A stretch of 37,398 nt of DNA, from positions 1-37,398 of the forward strand of contig JAXITR010000017.1 of NCBI GenBank assembly GCA_034679985.1, in the 5' to 3' direction. Each line of letters begins with the position of its first letter. Within the stretch, counting starts at the first letter, position 1. Under the pieces are notes generated by a model. The model did not search any database. It saw only the letters and a list, made by a program, of their open reading frames with translations, and was not told the DNA's origin. Of the stretch, positions 1-8,281 are shown piece by piece. The DNA comes from CAMDTE01 sp034679985. GTDB taxonomy: Bacteria; Bacteroidota; Bacteroidia; Flavobacteriales; Schleiferiaceae. The translations under genes were made by a program, and so were the position numbers.

Positions 1-1
1 A

Positions 2-463
2 TCGTACTACACCCCAGAAGGCTTCAAAAAACTGAAGGAAGAGTTGGATTTTCTCAAGACTATTGAGCGTCCTCGTGTTTCTGCCCAGATAGCCGAGGCA
101 CGCGACAAAGGAGACTTGAGCGAAAATGCTGAGTACGACGCGGCCAAAGAAGCCCAAGGTCTTTTGGAGATGAAAATCTCCAAGATGGAGGATTTGTTGG
201 CAAACGCGCGCATCATGGATGCGTCGCAAATGGATACCTCCAAGGTATTTGTGTTGTCCACTGTTCGGATTCGCAACCAAAAGAACGGTCAGGAATTGAA
301 GTATACGTTGGTAGCGGAACAGGAAGCAGACTTGAAATTGGGAAAGATCTCTGTCAGTTCCCCCATCGGCAAAGGGCTGTTGGGAAAGACCGTGGGCGAA
401 GTCGCTGAGATTACCGTCCCCAACGGCACTTTGGCGCTGGAAGTACTGGAAATAACCCGATAA
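2..463 (+). CDS. greA: Transcription elongation factor GreA (5' end outside window)
   Basis: GreA binds the RNA polymerase secondary channel and stimulates cleavage of backtracked transcripts. The frame is open from the first bases, which read SYYTPEGFKKLKEELDFL, the usual GreA N-terminus, so only the first few codons are missing. The coiled-coil tip motif GDLSENAEYDAAKE, with the acidic residues that position the catalytic metal, is present. It is followed by the FKBP-like C-terminal domain (VRIRNQKNG to the end, with SPIGKGLLGKTVGE). An internal ATG at 44 lies inside the conserved coiled coil and is not the start. The stop codon is 2 nt before the HIT gene, so the two are probably co-transcribed. 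Confidence 0.95.
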   Translation, partial: SYYTPEGFKKLKEELDFLKTIERPRVSAQIAEARDKGDLSENAEYDAAKEAQGLLEMKISKMEDLLANARIMDASQMDTSKVFVLSTVRIRNQKNGQELKYTLVAEQEADLKLGKISVSSPIGKGLLGKTVGEVAEITVPNGTLALEVLEITR

Positions 464-465
464 TC

Positions 466-873
466 ATGGCATCCGTCTTTACGCGCATCATCGCAGGAGA
501 TATTCCGTCGTACAAAATTGCAGAGAACGATTTTGCCTACGCCTTTCTAGATATTCGACCTCTGGCGAAAGGCCACACCCTCGTGGTGCCTAAGCTGGAA
601 GTAGATAAGTTGTTTGATTTACCTCAAGCCCATTATGCAGCATTAATGGATTTTGCATACCACGTGGCGCATGCTATGGAAGAGGTACTTCACTGCAATC
701 GGATAGGTGTTACGGTCATTGGGCTGGAGGTTCCCCATGCCCACATTCATTTAATTCCCATTCGGGGCGAAGCAGATATGAACTTTGCCATGCCCAAGTT
801 ACAATTGGAGGCCTCGGAAATGCGGGCCATTGCGGACAAGATCAGCGCGGCACTATTGGCCACAGCCGAATAG
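466..873 (+). CDS. HIT family protein (HINT-like nucleotide hydrolase)
   Basis: This is a 135-residue protein of the histidine triad superfamily, a usual length. The family motif HxHxHxx is seen as H91-A-H93-I-H95 in VPHAHIHLIP. In this family the motif binds the alpha-phosphate and the central His attacks it. The N-terminal part (FTRIIAGDIPSYKIAENDFAYAFLDIRPLAKGHTLVVPK) is also typical. Members hydrolyse AMP-linked compounds such as adenosine phosphoramidates; the physiological substrate cannot be read from sequence. It starts 2 nt after greA, so it is the second gene of that operon. Its stop is 1 nt from the stop of convergent ruvC. The likely terminator for this operon lies inside the ruvC coding region. 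Confidence 0.93.
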   Translation: MASVFTRIIAGDIPSYKIAENDFAYAFLDIRPLAKGHTLVVPKLEVDKLFDLPQAHYAALMDFAYHVAHAMEEVLHCNRIGVTVIGLEVPHAHIHLIPIRGEADMNFAMPKLQLEASEMRAIADKISAALLATAE

Positions 874-874
874 G

Positions 875-1546
875 CTATTTTCGAAGTTTATCCGGGTTGT
901 TCTGTACAAAGGAAGCCCAGGCATTTTTGGACGCGCCCCCTTGGGCGCGTTTTTTCATGCCCTTTTGCCAGTTCAATGCAGGCTCATTCAAAACGCCACG
1001 CGCGTTTGGTTGCGGCAGGGAAGTAATCGGTTGGGCGTAGGAAGGAGCTTTGCTGGAGAAAATATGGCATGTAGCAACGGCCAATCCATCGGTGGCATCC
1101 AATTTTTGGGGCAACTCGCGGAACGCGTAGATGGACTGAAGCATTCCCGCCACCTTCTCCTTGGTAGCAGAGCCGCTGCCCGTGATGCTCTGTTTGACGC
1201 GGGTAGGGGAGTATTCAAATACGGGCAAATTATTGGCCAAAGCTACGCCCATGGCCACGCCTTGTGCTCGTCCTAGTTTCAGCATGGACTGAACATTCTT
1301 CCCAAAAAAAGGCGCTTCAAGGGCTACAACTTCCGGCTGGTACCGCGCAACCCAAACGCGCACGGCTTCGTGGATGTCTGCCAGTCGTTCCAACGGTTCT
1401 TTTTTGGTAGAAAACTTCACGGCCTCCATGGCCAGAAGTTCTAGGGCTGACCCGGTGACGCGCACCGCAGAAAGGCCCATCACCACCGTGCCCGGATCGA
1501 TCCCCACCACAACGTAGGAATGGGGAGCTGGCGCGCCGGAGGTCAT
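875..1546 (-). CDS. ruvC: Crossover junction endodeoxyribonuclease RuvC
   Basis: RuvC resolves Holliday junctions by symmetric cleavage, working with RuvAB. The RNase H-like core is recognisable, with acidic catalytic residues at D17 (GIDPGT), E77 (ALEAPFFGKN) and D150/D153 (KLDATDGLAVA). The conserved GRAQG is also present. At 223 residues it has about 50 more than the core needs. The extra C-terminal part is basic and low in conservation, but ends in a recognisable block (WASFVQNNPDKLRK). Its ATG overlaps the stop of the upstream mechanosensitive channel gene by 4 nt (ATGA), so translation is probably coupled. The stop is 1 nt from that of the convergent HIT gene. Confidence 0.95.
   Translation of the reverse strand: MTSGAPAPHSYVVVGIDPGTVVMGLSAVRVTGSALELLAMEAVKFSTKKEPLERLADIHEAVRVWVARYQPEVVALEAPFFGKNVQSMLKLGRAQGVAMGVALANNLPVFEYSPTRVKQSITGSGSATKEKVAGMLQSIYAFRELPQKLDATDGLAVATCHIFSSKAPSYAQPITSLPQPNARGVLNEPALNWQKGMKKRAQGGASKNAWASFVQNNPDKLRK
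931..955 (+). terminator. Rho-independent terminator of greA-HIT, inside the 3' end of ruvC
   Basis: An 8-bp GC-rich hairpin (ACGCGCCC at 931-938, loop CCTT, GGGCGCGT at 943-950) is followed by a T run to 955 on the plus strand. It lies about 60 bp beyond the HIT stop. The same bases encode part of the RuvC C-terminal tail on the other strand. Confidence 0.75.
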
Positions 1547-2808
1547 TCGGTGGGGAAGTACAACTGATCGCGTCCGGTAGGCTGTTGGTACAACTGCAGC
1601 CCAAAAGTGGGGACAGCGGCCATCAAGTGATCCATGATGTCGGACGATAGTACCTCGTACTCTTCGAATCGGATTTCTTTCAGGAAGCAGTAAATCTCAA
1701 TGGGGATGCCCGATGAAGTAGGCGCGAGCTGACGAACCACAAAAAGGTCCTTTTGCGAGACCTTCGGATGTTCCCGGAGGTAGGCATCGGCATAGGCTCG
1801 GTACAAACCGATGTTGGTCAAATGACGTCCGTTGATGGGCAACGACTTGTCCACCGATTTGCTGGCGTTGTGTTCGTCAATTTCCCGAAGGCGCTCCTCC
1901 AAAAAAGTCCGAATTCGTTCCACTTTGCGCAGTCGTTCCAAAAGGGGAGCGTCCACGTAGCGAATGGTGTTGAGATCCAGCAACATGGCGCGCTTGATGC
2001 GGCGAACCTTGGAAAGGCGCATTTCCCGCCAGTTCTGGAAAGACTCGGTAACAAAAGCCTTGGCTGGAATGGAGCTCATCGTATTGTCGAAGTTTTTGAC
2101 TTTTACGGTAGTCAAGTCAATGCTTACCACATCTCCGTCCACGCCGTATTTTTCAAAAGTGATCCAGTCCCCCTTTTTCAGAAGGTCGTACATGGAAATC
2201 TGGAAGTTGGCCAAAAGACCGTTGATGGCGTCCTGAAAAATCAAAATCAGGATGGCGGTAAAGCCCGCCAATGCACCTACCAGCGTGCCCATCGCCGTTC
2301 CCGAGACCACCGAAATCATTCCCAGAATTCCCAGAATCCAACTCAAGAACTGAACAACTTGCAGCAGTGTTTTTACGGGCTTATCCTTGAATTTGGGATT
2401 GTCTTCCAAAACATGCGCCATGACGCGGGCCGTTTTGTTGATCAACACAACCAGCTGAACGATCAGGTACAAACCGGTGATTTGAACCAAAAACCCAGCT
2501 GTCTTGGGGTGCTCTACAAACACCGCAGGAATGATGGATCTGATGATGACACCCGTTATGAAGTGAACGGCCGTCTGGAAGACCTTTTCTTCCAGGAAGT
2601 AGTCGTCCCATTTTGCCTCGGTGCGTTTGACCCAACGTTTGATCAAACTCAGGACCACCCGGCGCGCAATGAAGTCCGCCAATAGGCTGGCGCCAATCAA
2701 AATTCCAATATCTACCAATAAGGTGATCAAGGACAACCAGTGCGGGTCAACCCCTTGATCAATCATCCAATTAGTGGCCCAGTGTTTGGGCAATGCAATC
2801 GGCTCCAT
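1543..2808 (-). CDS. MscS-family mechanosensitive ion channel (YbdG-like size)
   Basis: This 421-residue inner-membrane channel should open under membrane tension to release osmolytes. Four hydrophobic segments occupy roughly residues 20-190. The last is a Gly/Ala-rich pore helix (GTAMGTLVGALAGFTAILILIFQDAINGLLANFQ) leading into the MscS beta domain (KKGDWITFEKYGVDGDVVSIDLTTVKVKNFDNTMSSIPAKAF). The size and long C-terminal domain resemble YbdG more than small MscS. The frame is open from a GTG at 2838. The ATG at 2808 is preferred because a -7-like element, TATCTTTA, ends exactly 4 nt before it, a spacing repeated at other genes in this window. It overlaps ruvC by 4 nt downstream. Confidence 0.9.
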   Translation of the reverse strand: MEPIALPKHWATNWMIDQGVDPHWLSLITLLVDIGILIGASLLADFIARRVVLSLIKRWVKRTEAKWDDYFLEEKVFQTAVHFITGVIIRSIIPAVFVEHPKTAGFLVQITGLYLIVQLVVLINKTARVMAHVLEDNPKFKDKPVKTLLQVVQFLSWILGILGMISVVSGTAMGTLVGALAGFTAILILIFQDAINGLLANFQISMYDLLKKGDWITFEKYGVDGDVVSIDLTTVKVKNFDNTMSSIPAKAFVTESFQNWREMRLSKVRRIKRAMLLDLNTIRYVDAPLLERLRKVERIRTFLEERLREIDEHNASKSVDKSLPINGRHLTNIGLYRAYADAYLREHPKVSQKDLFVVRQLAPTSSGIPIEIYCFLKEIRFEEYEVLSSDIMDHLMAAVPTFGLQLYQQPTGRDQLYFPTE

Positions 2809-2812
2809 GGAA

Positions 2813-2820
2813 TAAAGATA
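2813..2820 (-). promoter_or_regulatory. Bacteroidota -7 promoter element before the MscS-type gene
   Basis: The minus strand reads TATCTTTA (consensus TAnnTTTG, last base differs), followed by TTCC and then the ATG at 2808. The transcript would start at or near the start codon. Confidence 0.5.
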
Positions 2821-2848
2821 ATCGTTTATCTGCCCCACTGGCCTTTGC

Positions 2849-3721
2849 TTAGGGTTGAATCACAAGCGATGCGCGCGAAACGCCGGAAGCGTAGAAGTAG
2901 CCCAGGGCAAATTCGTCTGGATTTTCTTCGCGCCACAAATTCCCCACCACCAAGCCGGGGGCCGGATCAAAGGGGGTACCAACCTGCAAAGTAGTTTGGC
3001 GGAGAAGATTCAAAAATTGAAAAAATCCCGGGCTGAGGCTGGAGATTTCTACGCGGTACTTGGTGCCCACGCTGTCCGGCCCGGCAAAGTCAACCGCCGG
3101 CAATTCCACGTTGTTGAAGCTGCGGCCGTCGTTGAATTGGTCGTCGAAAAGCGTGATGTTGAAGGGGAGGTTTTCCAAGGTGTCGTTGCGCCAAACCTTG
3201 AAGCGGTATTGATCTCCGCGGCCAGCGGGCTCCGTAAAGTGAAGGAGCGAATACCGGCCCGGCAATTGGAACGGTTCGCGTGGGCGTTTTTCCGAATAGA
3301 TGGAATCAATTGGAGGGCAGCGTCGAACGGTTTCCGGGCCAGAAACCCACGGTTTAGGGTCCCCCGGCATCCAAAAACGCAAGCGATAGGATTTGCCTTC
3401 CGTTCCAATGGTCGTTCCCTTATACCGTCCAGGAGCCGTGGCGATCGGGCGCAAGGTGTCCACCGCCACGCCATCTTCCAACAAAACCAATACCGCATTG
3501 GATACGGGTTCGTTGGGGGCTTGGGTCAGGTAGGAAGCCGTCCAATAAACCTCGGCTGTCACGGAGTCCTCGTCCGTAATTCGGGCGTTCACGATGGGGC
3601 GTTTGGTCCCCTCCGGAAGTTCCAAGTCAATGGGGTCTTGGCAGCCTACCACCGAAGCGACGGTTGCAGCTACCAACAAAAAGCGAAAAGAACCCAGATT
3701 GAGAAATGTTGTACGCTTCAT
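2849..3721 (-). CDS. DUF4249 lipoprotein
   Basis: This 290-residue protein has a lipoprotein signal peptide (basic start, hydrophobic FRFLLVAATVASVVGC, Cys 27 after VVG). It should be anchored in the envelope. The mature part begins with CQDPIDLELPEGTKRPIVNARITDED, a pattern I recognise from the Bacteroidota family DUF4249. Family members are usually encoded next to a TonB-dependent receptor, as here: its ATG shares one base with the receptor stop (TGATG), so the two genes are translationally coupled. It may be a surface partner of the receptor. The ligand is unknown and no catalytic motif is visible. Confidence 0.88.
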   Translation of the reverse strand: MKRTTFLNLGSFRFLLVAATVASVVGCQDPIDLELPEGTKRPIVNARITDEDSVTAEVYWTASYLTQAPNEPVSNAVLVLLEDGVAVDTLRPIATAPGRYKGTTIGTEGKSYRLRFWMPGDPKPWVSGPETVRRCPPIDSIYSEKRPREPFQLPGRYSLLHFTEPAGRGDQYRFKVWRNDTLENLPFNITLFDDQFNDGRSFNNVELPAVDFAGPDSVGTKYRVEISSLSPGFFQFLNLLRQTTLQVGTPFDPAPGLVVGNLWREENPDEFALGYFYASGVSRASLVIQP

Positions 3722-6090
3722 CAGAAGGAGAAATTGTAGGTTACGTACGGGATGGCCGTTCCAAAAACGCTTAAACGATAGGCCTGAACCTCCCGGGTAG
3801 TGAAGTCTTGCCGGAAAAATACACTGTAGGGATTCCTGCGGGCGTAGGCATTGTACACGCCAAAAGCCAGGGTTGGTTTGCGGTTGTTCTTGCCCTTGAA
3901 CGCAAAAGTTGCCGCAAGATCCAGTCTATGGGTGTCTGGCGTTTGGCCACCGTTTCGGTTGGCGTAAATGGGGTAGGGAATGCCTTCAAATTCGCCCCGG
4001 CTGTCCGGGTAGGTAATGGGACGTCCGGATTGGTAGCTCCAGGTTCCACTCAAATCCCACTGCTTGGACGGCGCGTAGTTGGCCACCACGTTTAAGTCGT
4101 GCAGTTTATTGTAGTTGGCCAAATACCATTCCCCGTTGTTGACGGACGTACCCCGAGTGGGTCCGTCCACTTGAAGTTCCGTGCGGGACAAGGTGTACGA
4201 AATCCAACCGTTGAATTTGCCGGTTTTTTTCTCCAGCAACACCTCCAAACCGTAGGCCCGGCCTTGACCGCTCAACAATTCGGTTTCGATGTTGTCTTTG
4301 AACACCAAGTCCGCTCCGTCCTTGTAGTCTACTATGTTTTGGAGGTCCTTGTAGTACGTCTCAACCGTCAAAACAGCCGCGCCGCGGGCCAACTTCTGCA
4401 CGTACCCCAAAGCAACTTGGTTGGCCGTTGCCGGTTCAATGTAGGCCCCGGCCGGACGCCAAACGTTCACCGGTGTGGGCGACGTATTGTTGGAAATCAG
4501 GTGGATGTACTGACGGTTTCTGTTGTAACTCGCTTTAAGCGATGCGTTTTCGCTGATTTCGTAGTTGGCAGAAAATCGGGGCTCCAGACCGCCCAACCCC
4601 GTAAACCAACGAATGGCTTCACCGCGGGCGTAGGAGCGAGTCCCCACGACGGTGGTGTCTTCGTAGATTCCGCCCGGTTCGTACAACGTGACGGTGCGCG
4701 GCCCCAGGTTACCAAAGGCGCTGTACCGAAGGCCGCTCGTAACGGAAAACGCATTCGTAGCCTTCCAGGTGTGGCTCACGTACGCGGCGGGCTCGGTGGC
4801 CCATTCCTGACTCAACGTGATGTCAAAGGCCCCGGTGATTTTACCCGGCGAGAACACGTAGTACGTGTTGCTGGCGCCAAAATCTACCGTGTGTTTTGGA
4901 GACGGGAAATAAGTCCACGCTGCGGTGGTGACGTAGTTTTGAATGCGCGAGTTCAGTTGGAATTTGGTTTCGGCATTGTCCGGAGTGCCCAGCAGGTAGG
5001 TGTAGTCCGAGTACAGCGCCGTGGCGTTGAAGAACATTTTGTCGTTCACCGCGCGGTTCCAGCGGGTGGTGGCCGTCCAGTTGCCCCAGCCAAATTGGAA
5101 CAAGTCGCTGGCCCCAAATTTGTCCCGACCGTTGTAGAACGAGGCATAGACGCGGTCCTTCTTGCTCAATTGAGCATTGATCTTTCCATTGAAGTCGTAG
5201 AAGTACAGAATGGTTTGATCCAGTTCCGGCGTATTGAAGAGTGGCAAAAACACGTCAAAATAGGAACGTCGACCTGCCAAAACGACACTCGCCTTGTCTT
5301 TTACCAGTGGTCCTTCCACCAACAAACGGCTGGAAAGCAGGCCAACCCCACCGTTGGCAGCCCATCGCTGGTTGTTGCCGTCCCGTTGGCGCACGTCCAA
5401 GACACTGCTCAAACGCCCGCCGTAGCTGGCCGGCATGCCGCCCTTGTACAGTTTGGCGTCGCGCACGGCATCTGCGTTAAAAATGGAGAAAAAGCCAAAC
5501 AAGTGGGAAGAATTGAACACCGGCGCCTCGTCCAGCAAAATCAGGTTTTGGTCAGAGTTGCCACCGCGCACGTTGAATCCGTTGGCTCCTTCGCCCACAG
5601 ACGAAACACCGGGCAACAAGCGAATGGCGCGCAATACGTCTGCCTCCCCCAAAAGTTGGGGCAGCTTTTTTACTTCCTTAGCACTGATTTGGGCTACGGA
5701 TATTTCTGTAGTTTTCAACGTGTTAACCCCTCGTTCCACCCCCACAGTCACCTCGTCCAAGCCCACAACCGAAGGCTTCAACTTAAATACTTGATTGGTA
5801 CTTTTGGTGAGCACCACTTGCGTCACCAGTTTCTCGTACCCCAAACTGCTCAGGGTAACCTTGGCGGTTCCGGCCGGTACCGTGACGGAAAAATAGCCGT
5901 AGGTGTTGGTGAGGACCGACGATTTTCGCCCCCCACTTTCTACCGCAACGGCAACATTGATCAACGATTCGCCGTTGCTGGCGTCCTTCACGGTGCCGCT
6001 GAGCGTTGCCAGTCCGGAGCCGGGAGAATTTTGTGCTTGAACTCCGGCCATCCAGCCCAAGAACGTCGCTAAGAAAAGAGCGTATTTCAT
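3721..6090 (-). CDS. TonB-dependent receptor with N-terminal carboxypeptidase-regulatory-like domain
   Basis: This is an outer-membrane beta-barrel importer energised by TonB. The 789 residues from the ATG at 6090 are ordered as follows: signal peptide (MKYALFLATFLGWMAGVQAQ), CarboxypepD_reg-like beta domain (ATLSGTVKDASNGESLINVAVAVESGG), plug domain (PQLLGEADVLRAIRLLPGVSSVGEGANGFNVRGGNSDQNLILLDEAPVFN), then a long barrel rich in aromatic strands ending in aromatic-terminated PYVTYNFSF. The frame runs back to a TTG at 6123, but the ATG gives a clean signal peptide. It is not SusC: no SusD partner lies nearby. The downstream partner is a DUF4249 lipoprotein. The substrate is unknown. Confidence 0.93.
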   Translation of the reverse strand: MKYALFLATFLGWMAGVQAQNSPGSGLATLSGTVKDASNGESLINVAVAVESGGRKSSVLTNTYGYFSVTVPAGTAKVTLSSLGYEKLVTQVVLTKSTNQVFKLKPSVVGLDEVTVGVERGVNTLKTTEISVAQISAKEVKKLPQLLGEADVLRAIRLLPGVSSVGEGANGFNVRGGNSDQNLILLDEAPVFNSSHLFGFFSIFNADAVRDAKLYKGGMPASYGGRLSSVLDVRQRDGNNQRWAANGGVGLLSSRLLVEGPLVKDKASVVLAGRRSYFDVFLPLFNTPELDQTILYFYDFNGKINAQLSKKDRVYASFYNGRDKFGASDLFQFGWGNWTATTRWNRAVNDKMFFNATALYSDYTYLLGTPDNAETKFQLNSRIQNYVTTAAWTYFPSPKHTVDFGASNTYYVFSPGKITGAFDITLSQEWATEPAAYVSHTWKATNAFSVTSGLRYSAFGNLGPRTVTLYEPGGIYEDTTVVGTRSYARGEAIRWFTGLGGLEPRFSANYEISENASLKASYNRNRQYIHLISNNTSPTPVNVWRPAGAYIEPATANQVALGYVQKLARGAAVLTVETYYKDLQNIVDYKDGADLVFKDNIETELLSGQGRAYGLEVLLEKKTGKFNGWISYTLSRTELQVDGPTRGTSVNNGEWYLANYNKLHDLNVVANYAPSKQWDLSGTWSYQSGRPITYPDSRGEFEGIPYPIYANRNGGQTPDTHRLDLAATFAFKGKNNRKPTLAFGVYNAYARRNPYSVFFRQDFTTREVQAYRLSVFGTAIPYVTYNFSF

Positions 6091-6115
6091 ACCTTGCCTC
6101 ACTTTTGTCAAGATT

Positions 6116-6129
6116 CGTGCCAAGGCACG
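6116..6129. promoter_or_regulatory. 14-bp palindrome between divergent receptor and Prc genes
   Basis: CGTGCC-AA-GGCACG is an inverted repeat in the 58-bp divergent intergenic space. It could be an operator or a leader hairpin of the receptor transcript. I see no clear -7 element in this space on either strand. A TTTTG at 6103-6107 is the only -33-like sequence. Confidence 0.35.
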
Positions 6130-6148
6130 GTTTTAGATACAATTCTGT

Positions 6149-8263
6149 ATGCGAAATGTTCTCTTGCGACCTTTTATGCCAAAAAATCTAAAGTATACCC
6201 TCCCCGTTTTGCTCCTTGTGGGCCTATCTGTAGCGGCGTTTCAAACAGCTACCAACAACCCCACGCGCGATGCGGCGGTTCTGAAGTTGGTGGCTGATGC
6301 CCTGAGTCAGGCGCACTACCAGCCCAGGCCCATTGACGATAAATTGAGCGAGTCTGCCTTTGACGCATTCTTGGAAACCCTGGATGGAGACAAACGTTTT
6401 TTCACCCAAAAGGACGTTGAAATGTTGCGCTCAGAGCGCTTGGAGTTGGACGATCAAATTCAAGCCGGTTCTGCGGCGTTTTTTGATCGGTCCTACGCAT
6501 TGTTCGTGCAGCGATTGGACGAGGCGCAGGCGCGTTATCGTCGGTTGTTGTCTGCGCCCATCAGCGCACAGGCTGGGGACAAGTACCAGACGGACCCGGA
6601 CAAACGAACCTATCCCGCCAACCAAGAAGCTATGGAAGATCATTGGCGCCGGTATTTGGCCTTTCGCGTTACGGCGCGCATGGTGGATCGTGCCAGCGAT
6701 GCGGATTCCGGAGCGGTGCTTACCCCGGGCACCTCGGGTTTTGTGGAAGCGGAGGCCAGTGCGCGCAAGAAGGAATTGGAAATGCACGACGAGTGGTTCA
6801 ACAACCTGAAGGACATGGACCGCGGCGAGTGGTTTGGTTTGTATGTGAATTCATTCGCCTTGGCTTTTGATCCGCACACGGAGTACTTTGCGCCGCGCGC
6901 CAAAGAAAATTTTGAGATCGAAATGACCGGCCAGCTGGAAGGTATTGGTGCGCAGCTGCAATTAAAAGGCGAGTACATTACGGTGGCCAGCATTGTCACG
7001 GGGAGTGCTTCTTGGCGCCAAGGCGAACTGGAAGAAGGCGACAAATTGCTCAAAGTGGCCCAGGGTTCGGAAGAACCGGTGGACGTGGTGGGCATGGGGA
7101 TCAACAAGGTGGTCCGGTTGGTGCGCGGCAAGAAGGGTACCGAAGTGCGATTGACCGTGCGCAAAAAAGACGGTTCCACCAAGGTGGTTCCCATCGTTCG
7201 GGACGTAGTAGAATTGGAGAGCACCTTTGCTCGTTCTGCACAGCTGGGCGAAGACGGCAGCACGGGCTACATCCGACTCCCCAAATTTTACGTAGACTTT
7301 TTCAACGAGCGCAACCGCAACTGCGCCAACGACGTTCGGGCGGAAATCGAGAAATTGAAGGCGCAAGGCATGAAGCGCTTAATCTTCGATTTGCGCAACA
7401 ACGGGGGTGGAAGTTTACCGGCGGCCGTGGACATCGCGGGATTGTTCATCGACTTGGGCCCTGTGGTTCAGGTAAAGACCAGTGGCGGCAATGTTCGCGT
7501 GTATTCGGACCGGGCTGCGGGCGTGGTTTGGGACGGTCCCCTGGTGGTTTTGGTCAACGAGGGAACGGCGTCGGCCTCGGAAATTGTAGCGGCGGCCTTG
7601 CAAGACTACCGTCGGGCCCTCATTTTGGGCACCAAAAAGACCTTTGGCAAGGGAACCGTTCAGAACGTAATCGATTTGGATCAGGCCATGCGCGGTGGCA
7701 GCGAAGACTTATATCCGCTGGGTGGCTTGAAGTTGACCATTCAGAAATTTTACCGCGTAACGGGGCAAACCACCCAGCTTCAAGGCGTGGTGTCCGACGT
7801 GGTGTTGCCGCACGCCTACCAAGGCATTCCGTATGGAGAGGCAGAAGAGAAAGGTCCTTTGGCGGCCGACGCCATTCAGTCTGCCTCGTTTGCAGCGGTG
7901 GGCAAACCCGACGCCTTCAAGCGTGCGGTAGCCAACAGCCAATCCCGCGTCACCAAGAGCGAGGGATTCAGCCGCATCAACACCTATGCAGAATGGCTAA
8001 AAGGCGAGCGGGACAAGACCGAATGGCCGGTTTCCTTTTTGGAGTACCAGCTGGCGGAAAAGGCGCGTTCGGAGCAAGTCAAGAAGTTTGAGAAATTGAC
8101 GGAGTTGAAGGACAGTTTGGCCGTGCGTCCGTTGGCGGACGGCGCCGCAGAAATGGCTACCGCTCCCGCCAAGAAGAAGGAATGGAATCAGTGGATGAAA
8201 GGGATCAGTCGGGACATCTACGTTCGGGAGGCCTTGTACACGGTTTCGGACCTGTCGAAGTAA
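6149..8263 (+). CDS. prc: Carboxy-terminal processing protease Prc/Tsp (S41A)
   Basis: This periplasmic serine protease recognises C-terminal tails of exported proteins. Domains over 704 residues are a signal anchor (LKYTLPVLLLVGLSVAAF), a Tsp N-terminal domain with LDGDKRFFTQKDV, a PDZ domain (about 245-330, LEGIGAQLQLKGEYITVASIVTGSAS), an S41 core, and a C-terminal helical domain. The catalytic dyad is visible as S475 (NEGTASASE) and K501 (TFGKGTVQ). The length fits Prc/Tsp rather than the shorter CtpA. The start is uncertain: ATG 6149 is open, but ATG 6176 (MPKNLKYTLPVLL) gives a more usual signal peptide. The ABC permease starts 18 nt downstream, probably in the same transcript. Confidence 0.93.
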   Translation: MRNVLLRPFMPKNLKYTLPVLLLVGLSVAAFQTATNNPTRDAAVLKLVADALSQAHYQPRPIDDKLSESAFDAFLETLDGDKRFFTQKDVEMLRSERLELDDQIQAGSAAFFDRSYALFVQRLDEAQARYRRLLSAPISAQAGDKYQTDPDKRTYPANQEAMEDHWRRYLAFRVTARMVDRASDADSGAVLTPGTSGFVEAEASARKKELEMHDEWFNNLKDMDRGEWFGLYVNSFALAFDPHTEYFAPRAKENFEIEMTGQLEGIGAQLQLKGEYITVASIVTGSASWRQGELEEGDKLLKVAQGSEEPVDVVGMGINKVVRLVRGKKGTEVRLTVRKKDGSTKVVPIVRDVVELESTFARSAQLGEDGSTGYIRLPKFYVDFFNERNRNCANDVRAEIEKLKAQGMKRLIFDLRNNGGGSLPAAVDIAGLFIDLGPVVQVKTSGGNVRVYSDRAAGVVWDGPLVVLVNEGTASASEIVAAALQDYRRALILGTKKTFGKGTVQNVIDLDQAMRGGSEDLYPLGGLKLTIQKFYRVTGQTTQLQGVVSDVVLPHAYQGIPYGEAEEKGPLAADAIQSASFAAVGKPDAFKRAVANSQSRVTKSEGFSRINTYAEWLKGERDKTEWPVSFLEYQLAEKARSEQVKKFEKLTELKDSLAVRPLADGAAEMATAPAKKKEWNQWMKGISRDIYVREALYTVSDLSK

Positions 8264-8281
8264 TTTCCAGCGTTTAGCCCG

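Noticed and set aside
785..1276. 163-codon plus-strand frame spanning the HIT end and ruvC
   Set aside because: Overlaps two recognised genes in other frames and has no family features.
1753..2685. 310-codon open frame opposite the MscS-type gene
   Set aside because: Shadow of a clear channel gene; no start signal and no family pattern.
4099..6072. 657-codon open frame on the plus strand opposite the TonB-dependent receptor
   Set aside because: It is an antisense reading of a recognisable receptor gene. The translation has no domain pattern; GC-rich third positions make such frames common here.
7012..8091. Second long plus-strand frame inside prc, as a sign of frameshift or overlapping gene
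   Set aside because: The prc frame itself is intact over 704 codons with all motifs; the other frame is Gly/Arg-rich without pattern.
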